Origin: Promethearchaeota archaeon
Lineage (GTDB): Archaea > Asgardarchaeota > Lokiarchaeia > Sigyniarchaeales > SOKP01
NCBI GenBank assembly: GCA_008080735.1
Contig: SHMW01000022.1
Span: 1-51,573, forward strand
Reading direction: 5' to 3'
Length of the DNA: 51,573 bases
Shown here: piece by piece, positions 24,710 through 33,286 of the stretch
Position numbering within the stretch: the first letter of the stretch is position 1
How the letters are laid out: every line of letters starts with the position of its first letter
Notes under the pieces: generated by a model
Databases searched by the model: none
The model's input: the letters and a program-made list of their open reading frames with translations, nothing else
What the model was told of the DNA's origin: nothing
Translations under genes and position numbers: made by a program

Positions 24710-26203
24710 TTATTTGATTTTATCCAAATTTACGGGCGTTTGATCATTTAAATATTTCTGATAAACAAGTTCTTGGGGATAATACTTAGCTCCTGGGGGG
24801 TAAGCACTGTCTTTAATACCACCCAAGGCTACTGTTATATCCGTTAACATCGGTTTTGCATTAATATAAATATTTGCAGCTTCTAATCTTCTTTTAAACT
24901 CTTCGTTTTTATCTAAATCGGCGCAATACACTGCTGCCCGCATCCCATAGTTACTTGCGTTTGCCAGTCGGATTGCATCATCCATATCATCCGCCTTTGT
25001 TACTGAACGAACTGGTCCAAATGCTTCTTCTCTCCACAGGAAGGGTGCTTTACTTAAATCCTCACATAATTCGGGTTTAATTTCTACTAATGTTGGTTTA
25101 TAGAAAAGACCATAATCTTCCCCCGTATCTACTTTTTCCCCTCCCGTATATATCTTTGCATCATATTTTTTCGCATCAGCAACCATCACCTCCATCATCA
25201 TTAAAATTTTTCTACTTCCCAATGGACCAATATCTACTGTTGGGTCAGTTGGATCTCCATACTTAAGTTTCTCCATTTCATTAACTAAGCATTCAATATA
25301 GTCGTCGTAGATGTCCTTATGTACTATGATACGTTTCATAGAAAAACATTGTTGTCCAGAATTCGTATAACTTGCGTCAGCATTCCATTTCGCCACTTGT
25401 TCGAGATTCACATCGTCCATGATAATACCCGCGTCATTTCCAGCGCATTCAAAGACAAATTTTTTGAATGGCATTGTATACATGGGCACACCCATAGATT
25501 TGTCCACGGATTTTTTAAGCATTTTGGCATAGCTCACTAAAATATCTTTAGCGGTATGGGAGGAGCTTATCGAGAGAAACACCTTGATAAGGTCATTTTT
25601 AATAAATTCATCCACCGCCCATCTTCCTGGAGCAATCGCAATATTTAACGCATCAATACCCGGAACTTCGGCATCTTCCATCATATTATATGCTTCTAAC
25701 ATGGTTAACGGACAAGCTGTAGACGGTTTCACTATTGCTCCATTACCTACCAAATAATTAGCCCCCAATTGATATAGGGGTAAACTTAAAGGGGTATTTC
25801 TGGGAGCCACACATGCCGCAAGACCCTGCGGAATATGCCGTATTTTGACAAAGTCCTCTCCTTCGATGCTGGTGAGTGTTTTTTCTTCAATAAATTGATA
25901 GTACCATTCACAAAATTTGAAACCATTCGATACTATCGCAATTTCCCAATCGGAATATTTGATTGGAAGCCCTCCTTCAGCAACGATAAGGTCTTTGAGT
26001 TCCTTTTTCTTAAATCGTAGTCGGGTAGCAAATTTTGATAATATTTTGGCTCGTTCATGGAAATCCATCTCTTTTATTTTATCTTGATTTCGATGGATCG
26101 TCTTTATTTTCGATTGTAGAGTTTCAGGGGTATCAGAAGGTATTCTGTCAATTATTTCCCCTGTATATTTATTTTTGATTTCTAATTCTTGACTTTTTGA
26201 CAT
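24710..26203 (-). CDS. Aldehyde dehydrogenase family protein
   Basis: The 497-residue protein has the NAD(P)-dependent aldehyde dehydrogenase fold. The NAD-binding segment is VAPRNTPLSLPLYQLGANYL near residue 133, followed by AIVKPSTACPL (the cofactor-binding lysine). The catalytic Glu is in FVFECAGNDAGII near residue 252. The nucleophile Cys is in NSGQQCFSMKRI near residue 287. The end segment EEAFGPV (near residue 393) is typical of the family. It lies between the GlcF-like gene and the SCP2-like gene with short gaps on the same strand, so it likely oxidises the aldehyde produced or consumed by that pathway. The substrate is unknown. Confidence 0.9.
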   Translation of the reverse strand: MSKSQELEIKNKYTGEIIDRIPSDTPETLQSKIKTIHRNQDKIKEMDFHERAKILSKFATRLRFKKKELKDLIVAEGGLPIKYSDWEIAIVSNGFKFCEWYYQFIEEKTLTSIEGEDFVKIRHIPQGLAACVAPRNTPLSLPLYQLGANYLVGNGAIVKPSTACPLTMLEAYNMMEDAEVPGIDALNIAIAPGRWAVDEFIKNDLIKVFLSISSSHTAKDILVSYAKMLKKSVDKSMGVPMYTMPFKKFVFECAGNDAGIIMDDVNLEQVAKWNADASYTNSGQQCFSMKRIIVHKDIYDDYIECLVNEMEKLKYGDPTDPTVDIGPLGSRKILMMMEVMVADAKKYDAKIYTGGEKVDTGEDYGLFYKPTLVEIKPELCEDLSKAPFLWREEAFGPVRSVTKADDMDDAIRLANASNYGMRAAVYCADLDKNEEFKRRLEAANIYINAKPMLTDITVALGGIKDSAYPPGAKYYPQELVYQKYLNDQTPVNLDKIK

Positions 26204-26257
26204 AGTTATTTACTCTTAATTACATATTAAAAATTCATAAATTAGGTTAAAAAAATA

Positions 26258-27898
26258 TTATAAAGCATCTTCCTCGTCTTCCAGGATACCAGCAGATTCG
26301 GCGAATCTACCGTAACCCATATTAATAAGGGTCTTTGTTCGTTTATGTAAGAGGAAATCTATCCATCCACCGTCCATTTCAGGTTCATTGTAAAACTCCC
26401 CAAATAGGGACGCATAAGCGCTCTTATTATCTGTTTGAATCAATTGGTTGACAGCTTCTTTAGAAAGTGCCAATTCTAAATCCGCATCATCCGCTTTTCC
26501 CGCAATGATTTCAATACCCTCGTTCTTGCGTAGGACATGAAATATATCCATGGGGTTCTCCTCATCAAAATCGTCAAATGAATCATAGATCGCAAAGTTC
26601 ATATCGGACCCTTCAATCAAATCAGAGAAGATTTCGGGATATTCTCCCAAATATACCATATAGTTTTGGACTAATTCTGATTGTACGCCCGTTTTATCTA
26701 GTACTTCGCTCGAGAGTTCTTTTTGGAATGCATTAGTAAGCAGCTCAGTAATATCAACAATTTTAAATCCGTTTGAATTTTCTGGGATCCCATCCTTCAG
26801 ATTTCTTTCACAGAAAGGGCATGCTGATACCAAGATATCTATAGATTTATTTATCGCTTCATTATTGCGATTTTGCGCTACTTGGACGGCTAATTCCGGA
26901 TTGGAAGATTTAACTCCGCCCCCGGCTCCACAGCAATGGCTATAATTTCTCAAGGCATCGAGTTCAATGAAGGTCGAGTTGTCTATGAGGCGCAATAAGG
27001 TTCTCGGAGCTTCATACACGCCCGCATGTCTCCCGAGATGACAAGGATCGTGAAAAGCGATTTTTCTATGATTTTGTAGTTTAAACGCATATGGATGTTC
27101 TTTTAAAAAATCTTCTAAAAATTCAGTGAGATGATAAAATTCAAGATCCGTGTTGTTAAAATCTTGATAGTCTAGTTTAAACGTTCGATAACATCCAGAA
27201 CATGGAAAGATAATCTTTTTAATATCCTTCTCCTGGAGCTGTTCAAGATTTGCTCTTCCAATATCTTCAAACTCTTTTTCATAACCATAGCGCTTTAGGA
27301 TGGAACCGCAACAAGGTTCATCTTTTAAAATAACAAAATTTACTCCCAAATTTTTTAACAATTCCACTGCCGCCAGGGCAATTTCTTGTTGACGATACGA
27401 TGAAGTACATCCAAGATAAAGAATATAGTCGCCTTCTTTAGTATCCAATGCTCCATTGAGAAAGTCAAATCGAGTAGCTTTTGGTTCATTGTATGGGTTT
27501 TGATTTTTTATGATACTCTGCAGTATTTTTTCATGTTTCTCGAGTCTATAATTATTTTCTACTAAGTCATGGCGTAAAGCTTCCATTAATAAAGGAGTAT
27601 CTATACCACCTTCGATTGCTAAGCAAGTCTCCCGACAGCTACCACATTCCGTACACGTGTAAGCCCATTCTAAGAATTTATCAGTAATCTTAAAATTATT
27701 TTCTAATAAACGCTTCATTATAAGAATACGCCCTCTGGCATCATATGCTTCGAAACCAAGGACATTCTTAATCGGACAAGGCTCACTTACATGTCGTTTG
27801 GCTGTAGAAATTTGGGTACCCGTGGTTCCGCAATCTCCACATTTACCGCAAATTTGGATTAATTCCGAATGTTTTCTTAAATCTGAAAAATTTACCAT
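26258..27898 (-). CDS. Fe-S/CCG-domain oxidoreductase subunit (GlcF/HdrD-like) with C-terminal SCP2-like tail
   Basis: The 546-residue protein has two 4Fe-4S binding motifs, CGKCGDC (Cys17, 20, 23) with CPIKN (Cys41), and CTECGSCRETC near residue 80. Two CCG domains follow: DEPCCGSILKRYGYE near residue 200 with its partner LGCTSSYR, and HDPCHLGRHAGVYEAPR near residue 280 with SHCCGAGGG. This is the layout of GlcF, LutA and HdrD-type electron-transfer subunits. The final 120 or so residues are an extra domain without Cys that resembles the SCP2-like protein of the same operon. The start is the ATG at 27898 with GGTGAT four bases before it. It begins 12 bases after the GlcD-like gene ends and should form a complex with that FAD subunit. 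Confidence 0.88.
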   Translation of the reverse strand: MVNFSDLRKHSELIQICGKCGDCGTTGTQISTAKRHVSEPCPIKNVLGFEAYDARGRILIMKRLLENNFKITDKFLEWAYTCTECGSCRETCLAIEGGIDTPLLMEALRHDLVENNYRLEKHEKILQSIIKNQNPYNEPKATRFDFLNGALDTKEGDYILYLGCTSSYRQQEIALAAVELLKNLGVNFVILKDEPCCGSILKRYGYEKEFEDIGRANLEQLQEKDIKKIIFPCSGCYRTFKLDYQDFNNTDLEFYHLTEFLEDFLKEHPYAFKLQNHRKIAFHDPCHLGRHAGVYEAPRTLLRLIDNSTFIELDALRNYSHCCGAGGGVKSSNPELAVQVAQNRNNEAINKSIDILVSACPFCERNLKDGIPENSNGFKIVDITELLTNAFQKELSSEVLDKTGVQSELVQNYMVYLGEYPEIFSDLIEGSDMNFAIYDSFDDFDEENPMDIFHVLRKNEGIEIIAGKADDADLELALSKEAVNQLIQTDNKSAYASLFGEFYNEPEMDGGWIDFLLHKRTKTLINMGYGRFAESAGILEDEEDAL

Positions 27899-27902
27899 AA
27901 GT

Positions 27903-27908
27903 ATCACC
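27903..27908 (-). promoter_or_regulatory. GGTGAT ribosome binding site of the GlcF-like gene
   Basis: GGTGAT is a perfect match to the archaeal 16S 3' end, four bases before the ATG at 27898. It excludes the TTG at 27910 as the start. Confidence 0.7.
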
Positions 27909-27910
27909 AA

Positions 27911-29308
27911 TTATAGTTCAAATGTATTAGGATTAATTATGTTCAATGGATCTAATGTATTTTTCAATTTTTTAAGCATATTGTAAAAGGTAGGATTTAC
28001 ACGCTTAAGTGCATATGGCTCCCATAGTTTTCCTGTCCAATAAGGGACTCCATCAAGTTCCATTTCTGCTTCTCTCAATTCGTCCCATACATCATATATA
28101 ATATCCTTTTTTAGATCATCCTTCATGTACATAGTAATCCATCCCGATGTGAAGCAATGATCAACCCCTAAAGCAGAAATAATCCAATTAAATCCATTTT
28201 CTTTAAGTTTATATTTATCCGCGAGTTGATGGAACTTGTCAATCAATCGTGGTAATGTTGAGATAGGTCGAATATGACATGTATTATACCAGAAACCTTC
28301 TTCGAAGAGAGATTGTACAAGATTGAACATATTTAACCAATGCGCCTTAGATAAAAACATCCCAATTGATTTACCCCCATGTTTGCGCACTATTTTTTCA
28401 CATAGTTCCTTTTTATGTTGGGCAAGCTTCTCATCAGCCTCTTCTACAATAATTGCCAAAATACATTCCGTATTTTCAAAGGTTGAGAGGTAGCTTGAAG
28501 CTAATAAATCTATGGAGTTCCTATCCCCTAGCATCACCGCCTCTTCTACTAAATGTGATTTTTGAATTTCATGGAAAGCTTTGGATGCTTTTTCGATACT
28601 TGAAAATCCAAAATCAGAATATGCCTCTCCTTTCGGCAAGGGAAATATTTTTAGGGTGGCAGCGGTTTTAATTCCGAGCGTCCCATGATCACCGAGAAAA
28701 ACCCCCGTCATATCATTAAAAGTACAATATCGGGCAAAAGTGCCATCCATATCAATAGATTTATTTCTCCATCCCGAACCCGTTTTAAGAATTTCCCCAG
28801 AACTAAGCACTACTTCTAACCCTATAACATTATCACATACTCCTCCGTGAGCAGAAGCTCCACAACCAATACTATTTGCGCTGAGAGAACCTCCAACAGT
28901 GCCTGCATTTCCACCATATGGACCTCGAAAACCTAATTTAAATCCTTTCCCTTTGAGGTGATGGATTAATCCCGACCAGGTAATTCCCGTCTGGACGGTC
29001 ACTATCATTGTGTCCTCATTGATTTCGATGATATCCGTCATTCCCGTGAGATCTATCATAATGGCGTTCGGTACTCGAGGAATTGTGGAGCCGTTAATAG
29101 AACTTCTTCCCCCAACAGGGATTACGGGAATTTTTAACTCCGTTGCCAGATTCATAATTTCAGAAATCTGATGGGTTGATTGGGGTCTTACAACTACTTG
29201 AGGCAGAGTCCCCTCATACGGAGATGCATCTTCAGAATATGAGATAAGTACGAATTCCTCTGATGAGACGTTTTGTTTTCCCACAATCTTGCTTAATTCT
29301 AATTCCAA
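27911..29308 (-). CDS. FAD-linked oxidase, GlcD / D-lactate dehydrogenase-like
   Basis: The 465-residue protein belongs to the FAD-binding PCMH/VAO fold. The FAD-binding part shows VVVRPQSTHQISEIMNLATE near residue 36, PVIPVGGRSSINGST near residue 61, and RGPYGGNAGTVGGSLSANSI near residue 129. The C-terminal end, LDPLNIINPNTFEL, is the usual close of the family. Relatives oxidise glycolate, D-lactate, other 2-hydroxy acids or act as alkyldihydroxyacetonephosphate synthase. It pairs with the Fe-S gene 12 bases downstream. The start is uncertain: the TTG at 29308 is the first conventional start, but the frame is open further upstream and an AGGTG site lies before an ATT codon. An SDR gene lies upstream on the same strand. 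Confidence 0.88.
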   Translation of the reverse strand: MELELSKIVGKQNVSSEEFVLISYSEDASPYEGTLPQVVVRPQSTHQISEIMNLATELKIPVIPVGGRSSINGSTIPRVPNAIMIDLTGMTDIIEINEDTMIVTVQTGITWSGLIHHLKGKGFKLGFRGPYGGNAGTVGGSLSANSIGCGASAHGGVCDNVIGLEVVLSSGEILKTGSGWRNKSIDMDGTFARYCTFNDMTGVFLGDHGTLGIKTAATLKIFPLPKGEAYSDFGFSSIEKASKAFHEIQKSHLVEEAVMLGDRNSIDLLASSYLSTFENTECILAIIVEEADEKLAQHKKELCEKIVRKHGGKSIGMFLSKAHWLNMFNLVQSLFEEGFWYNTCHIRPISTLPRLIDKFHQLADKYKLKENGFNWIISALGVDHCFTSGWITMYMKDDLKKDIIYDVWDELREAEMELDGVPYWTGKLWEPYALKRVNPTFYNMLKKLKNTLDPLNIINPNTFEL

Positions 29309-29397
29309 ATCTTCATTTAATTCGTAAATTGTAATGTCAATACACCTATATTTTCTCTATTTTAATGTGATTTTGATGATTGTAAGTGAAATTTTCT

Positions 29398-30474
29398 TTA
29401 TACAATTACTTTAATATCTTCAGTTTCCTCAACCAAGTCTTCCACTGTTAATGTGTTATTACCAACTTTTCCATCTTTATTGTGTTCGATATAATTCTGA
29501 TACCACACAACTGTTTCTCTTAGGCCCTCTTTAAGAGGTGTGATTTGGTAATTTAATTTCTTTTTAGCTTTTTCCGAGGAGTATGCTCGATGTAATTCGA
29601 AGCTTTCAAGCGCTTCTCTCGTTATATAAGGCATTTTTTTGGTGATTTTCGCTTTTAGCTCACATAGCCACGCATAAAATTTTGCCATCGAGAATGGAAA
29701 TTTGCGTGGTTCTTTTTCACCCGCGAGATCAGCAATCATACAGAGATAATCATAGAATTTCACATTTTCACCGCCTAAGATGAAATCTTCCCGATTAACT
29801 TCTTCATTCTGAAGAGCATTGATCATGGCATCTACAATATCATTTACATAAGAGAAACATGCCATTGAGTCTCCATCGCCGGGACAACCCATAAATTTCC
29901 CACGCACAATATCATAAAGCATTTCCCCAAAAATATTAAAATCACCTGGACCATACACTATACCAGGATAAAACATAACACCATTTAAGCCTTTTTCAAA
30001 ATACTCTTCGATAAGCTTTTTTGCTTCATATTTTGTGCGTTCATAATCCATACAGAATTGGTCTGCTTTTTCATAGGACTCGGTAATGGGTTCTTCAGGA
30101 GTTGGGCCTAGAGCGGTGAATGAACTCACATATAAGAAGCGAATATCTTTTTTAATAGCCATATCTGCGATATTTTTAGTAGCTTCCACATTAATTTCAT
30201 CATATACCGATTTATCTTTAGCCCATATCGAAACATAAGCTGCTAAATGGAAAATAACGTCAATTTCATCGGTAGCTTTATCAATATCATCCAGATTAGT
30301 AATATCACCAACATAATACTCTAACTTTTTCAAATCCTTAAACGATGACACGTCACTCGTTTCACGAACAAAAAGTCGTAAGTTGTATCCTAATTCATAT
30401 AAAGTCTTAACAAGTTGGGTTCCGATGAATCCAGTTCCGCCGGTTACTAATATTCTCTTTTCAGTATTCGACAT
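29398..30474 (-). CDS. NAD(P)-dependent extended short-chain dehydrogenase (3-beta-HSD/epimerase-like)
   Basis: The 358-residue protein has the Rossmann motif TGGTGFIG (residues 11-18), the segment YVGDITNLDD near residue 54, HLAAYVS near residue 76, the active-site Ser in YVSSFTALGP near residue 116, and the YxxxK pair in DYERTKYEAKK. It matches the extended SDR group that includes nucleotide-sugar epimerases, dihydroflavonol reductases and 3-beta-hydroxysteroid dehydrogenases. FYPGIVYGPGD near residue 168 is typical of this group. The C-terminal substrate domain is of average length. It lies upstream of the GlcD-like gene on the same strand with an 89-base gap, so it may join that pathway, but this is inference. 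Confidence 0.87.
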   Translation of the reverse strand: MSNTEKRILVTGGTGFIGTQLVKTLYELGYNLRLFVRETSDVSSFKDLKKLEYYVGDITNLDDIDKATDEIDVIFHLAAYVSIWAKDKSVYDEINVEATKNIADMAIKKDIRFLYVSSFTALGPTPEEPITESYEKADQFCMDYERTKYEAKKLIEEYFEKGLNGVMFYPGIVYGPGDFNIFGEMLYDIVRGKFMGCPGDGDSMACFSYVNDIVDAMINALQNEEVNREDFILGGENVKFYDYLCMIADLAGEKEPRKFPFSMAKFYAWLCELKAKITKKMPYITREALESFELHRAYSSEKAKKKLNYQITPLKEGLRETVVWYQNYIEHNKDGKVGNNTLTVEDLVEETEDIKVIV

Positions 30475-30530
30475 TTTTTTATCCCTATTTACACAATAAT
30501 CAGTAGAAATAGCTTGAGAATTGAAATTAT

Positions 30531-30553
30531 AAGGATTTTATGCTTAAATCCTT
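30531..30553. repeat. Inverted repeat upstream of the SDR gene
   Basis: AAGGATTT (30531-30538) and AAATCCTT (30546-30553) are perfect inverted repeats around the 7-base spacer TATGCTT. They lie 57 to 79 bases before the SDR start codon on the minus strand, near where a promoter would be expected. It is a candidate operator or hairpin. The rest of the 287-base gap to 30762 shows nothing I can support. Confidence 0.4.
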
Positions 30554-30761
30554 TTAAATAATATCCAATAATTACAATTATCAACAGTTAAAAATCTTAA
30601 AAATAGGGGAATAGTAATTCTTACAAATAATATTATGTAAAGTATATTTCAATGACTTTAATTTGAATTTTAGAAATACCATAATAAAAACTAAATTAGG
30701 TATCAAATGACCTATACTATACAAAGAAAATAAATTAACTAGAATAATTTATCTATATGAA

Positions 30762-31307
30762 ATGAAAAAGGAGGATTTCTATTCTTTTAATTCCCAACTC
30801 TCATTACCCTTTTTAGAATCAGATGATTCCGTGTTTGATAGGATTTTTTTAATTCTTGAAGAGAGATTTAATCTTAGAGAGGGCTCAGAACAGAGATTTA
30901 TAGACCTTGGAGCGGGAAACGGTAGCATTGTCATATATTGTGCTTTAAATTACAATATTCTTTCCAAGGGAATTGAAATCAACCCCCATTTGATAGAAGA
31001 AGCGAAGGAAAGGATTGAAAAGCTCAAAAAACAACAAAAATATGTACCTGAGAGATATTTAAAAATAGAGATGGAACGTGGAGATCTATTCGAAGTGAAT
31101 TTAGCGAAATATAAGTTCATCTACATCTTTTCACTTCCGACAATGCAAAAATACCTTAAACATGTATTCAGAACAGCAAAAACCGGAGCGATATTCATTT
31201 CGTATAAGTATCCCTTAGAGAATTTTGAGTATTTGAGGGAAGCCCATCAGATAAAGATATCCAAAACACAAAATGATATACATATCTATTTTTATTGTAA
31301 GATATAG
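30762..31307 (+). CDS. Class I SAM-dependent methyltransferase
   Basis: The 181-residue protein has a class I methyltransferase core. Motif I is FIDLGAGNGSIVIYCAL near residue 46, the acidic ribose-binding residue is in KGIEINPHLIEEAKERI near residue 73, and motif IV is suggested by the KYKFIYIFSLPTMQKYL segment. The short length and lack of added domains are seen in archaeal small-molecule or protein methyltransferases, and a GAGNGS motif is also found in Dot1-like enzymes, but the substrate cannot be assigned. It is transcribed alone and divergent from the SDR gene. Confidence 0.85.
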   Translation: MKKEDFYSFNSQLSLPFLESDDSVFDRIFLILEERFNLREGSEQRFIDLGAGNGSIVIYCALNYNILSKGIEINPHLIEEAKERIEKLKKQQKYVPERYLKIEMERGDLFEVNLAKYKFIYIFSLPTMQKYLKHVFRTAKTGAIFISYKYPLENFEYLREAHQIKISKTQNDIHIYFYCKI

Positions 31308-31395
31308 AACTCCTTTCCTAATTCTGCGTGTTTTAAATCTTGATAATGTAAGAAAAAAATTTTTGTCTAAACACAAAAACCGCACACACCTTCTT

Positions 31396-31404
31396 TTTAT
31401 ATAT
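31396..31404 (+). promoter_or_regulatory. TATA box before the 154-residue hypothetical gene
   Basis: TTTATATAT lies about 49 to 57 bases before the ATG at 31453. A T-rich block precedes it. It is one of the clearest TATA matches in the window. Confidence 0.45.
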
Positions 31405-31452
31405 GATGCGAATAATCAAAGAGTAATATCAAGATCCAAGTAGAAGGAAAAA

Positions 31453-31917
31453 ATGGCATCGAATGTTTACATAGAAAGAACACATATCGAAAAATTTTTT
31501 CAGAGAGATCTTGATAGGTTTTCCATAAGTTCGGAAGAATTAAATTTCCATGAGCAAAAATTTAATTTTATTTCCGAACTTCTATCTTTCTTATATTCTC
31601 AAATCAGTAGGAATATAATTCAAGATATAGAGAATCTAATCAATATTTTAGTCGATATCCCTAATAAAAAGTTCGAAAAAAATATTTTTAGCGAATATAG
31701 TTCTTCTTTGGCAGAAGTGGGAGATTTTGAGGTGACATTCACCCTAGATAAACAAACTATCTATAGTGTTGAGGATTACTTGAGAATGCTCAATAAAGTA
31801 CGAGAATTGACTACTTCTTGTTCAGAATTAAGCCTTCATGAAAAGGCAGAGTTATGTAAGCTTGAGAGATGTTTTATGAAGAATTATCTGAAGGAAGTAA
31901 ATCAGAAATTATTGTAG
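31453..31917 (+). CDS. Hypothetical helical protein
   Basis: I do not recognise this 154-residue protein. It appears all-helical, with amphipathic segments around residues 25-70 (EELNFHEQKFNFISELLSFL and ISRNIIQDIENLINILVD) and 101-150. It has three cysteines (STSCSE-like, AELCKLERC) in its last third that may be structural, but the spacing does not match a known metal motif. No membrane segment is seen. A clear TATA box upstream supports it as a real gene. It lies between the methyltransferase and M24 peptidase genes, all on the plus strand but with gaps of about 90 to 145 bases. Confidence 0.65.
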   Translation: MASNVYIERTHIEKFFQRDLDRFSISSEELNFHEQKFNFISELLSFLYSQISRNIIQDIENLINILVDIPNKKFEKNIFSEYSSSLAEVGDFEVTFTLDKQTIYSVEDYLRMLNKVRELTTSCSELSLHEKAELCKLERCFMKNYLKEVNQKLL

Positions 31918-32007
31918 TATAATCTTCAATATCCAAATTTAAATAAATCCACTTGCTATGAAGTAAGTCACTACTTTTTTATTGAGTTTTCATTATTTCT
32001 ATTTGAC

Positions 32008-33183
32008 ATGTCTGAGTATGAATTTGATTATGCTTCACGAATTAAAAAAATTCAAGCGTTATTAGAGCGTTTAGAATTAGATTTTATTATTATCACCAAC
32101 ATACAGAATCTCTATTGGTTAAGCGGTACAGCTCAATATGGTGTTTTACTCCTCTCGGCAAAAGAGAAACCCGCTCTGTTTATCAGAAGAAATCTTTTCA
32201 AAGCTAAAGAAGAGGCGTATATCGAAAACATAATCGAAATGAAAAAAACTTCTCAAATAAAGGAATTCATATTCAAACTGAGTAAATCTCTGGATAATTT
32301 AAGAATTGGTATGGAACTTGATTCCTTACCTGCATCATTTTATATTTACTACAAGAAGATGCTTAATGGGGCTGAAATAAGAAATATTGAGCTTGATGTG
32401 CGGAAATTGAGAATGATTAAAGACCGGAAAGAATTGTATTTATTCAAAAAAGCGGGAAAGATTGCTCAGAAAGCACAAGAAAGGATTCCAGAAGTATTAA
32501 AACCAGGGATAAAGGAATATGAGGTTGCTGCTGAGGTTATTTATCAGGCAATCAAAAATCAATCAGTTCATTTTAGTAATGTTAATAATATATTTGGAGA
32601 AAATTGGTTTATACTGGCAAGCGGAAAGAATTTATGGACACCGAGCTATTTTCCCATTCTTTCAGGGGAAGGTCTTTCAAATGCAATTCCCTATGGGTAT
32701 TCTGATCGAGAAATTAGAAAAGGAGATATTATTATGTGTGATTATGCGATAAATTATATGGGATATCATGCAGATCATGCTCGTACTTTCTATTTAGAGC
32801 CGTATCCAGAAGGATTTAAGAGGAAATATCGAATCTTAAAAAACGCATATGAAGAAATTAAACAGGATTATTTAAAAGCTGGGATTAAAGTCAGTGAAAT
32901 ATACAATCAAATGAAAAAGCTACTAAAGAAAGAAGGACTGGCCACGTTTTTTCAAGGAAATGGCTATTATTATCAAGGTCTCGGGCATGGAATAGGTTTA
33001 GAACTTGATGAACCGCCTGCGTTCCTTCCCAATATAGATCTGGAATTAAAAGAAAACATGGTCATCGCAATGGAACCGAAAATTATCATTCCAGAATGGG
33101 GTGCAATAGATTTGGAAGATGATTTTATCATTAAACCCAATGGTGCAGAACAGATCACTAATACTCCCTATTTGTTTGAGTAG
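32008..33183 (+). CDS. M24-family Xaa-Pro peptidase (PepQ/aminopeptidase P-like)
   Basis: The 391-residue protein has the creatinase N-terminal domain (residues 1-140, with SRIKKIQALLERLELDFIII-like start and NLYWLSG) and the pita-bread catalytic domain. The metal ligands are seen as the two Asp residues in MCDYAINYMGYHADHARTFYL near residue 246, the His in GLGHGIGLELDEPP near residue 328, the Glu in NMVIAMEPKII near residue 353, and the Glu in DLEDDFII near residue 371. It cleaves X-Pro bonds in di- or oligopeptides in the cytoplasm. It is followed by the GMP synthase-like gene, 103 bases downstream on the same strand. Confidence 0.92.
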   Translation: MSEYEFDYASRIKKIQALLERLELDFIIITNIQNLYWLSGTAQYGVLLLSAKEKPALFIRRNLFKAKEEAYIENIIEMKKTSQIKEFIFKLSKSLDNLRIGMELDSLPASFYIYYKKMLNGAEIRNIELDVRKLRMIKDRKELYLFKKAGKIAQKAQERIPEVLKPGIKEYEVAAEVIYQAIKNQSVHFSNVNNIFGENWFILASGKNLWTPSYFPILSGEGLSNAIPYGYSDREIRKGDIIMCDYAINYMGYHADHARTFYLEPYPEGFKRKYRILKNAYEEIKQDYLKAGIKVSEIYNQMKKLLKKEGLATFFQGNGYYYQGLGHGIGLELDEPPAFLPNIDLELKENMVIAMEPKIIIPEWGAIDLEDDFIIKPNGAEQITNTPYLFE

Positions 33184-33286
33184 TATTGGATTAGAATTTC
33201 TGAATTGAAAGAAGAATATCTCTAATTAATAATATTTTAATAAAATCAGACTAAAATTTAAAATAACAGATAAACTTTCATTTACC

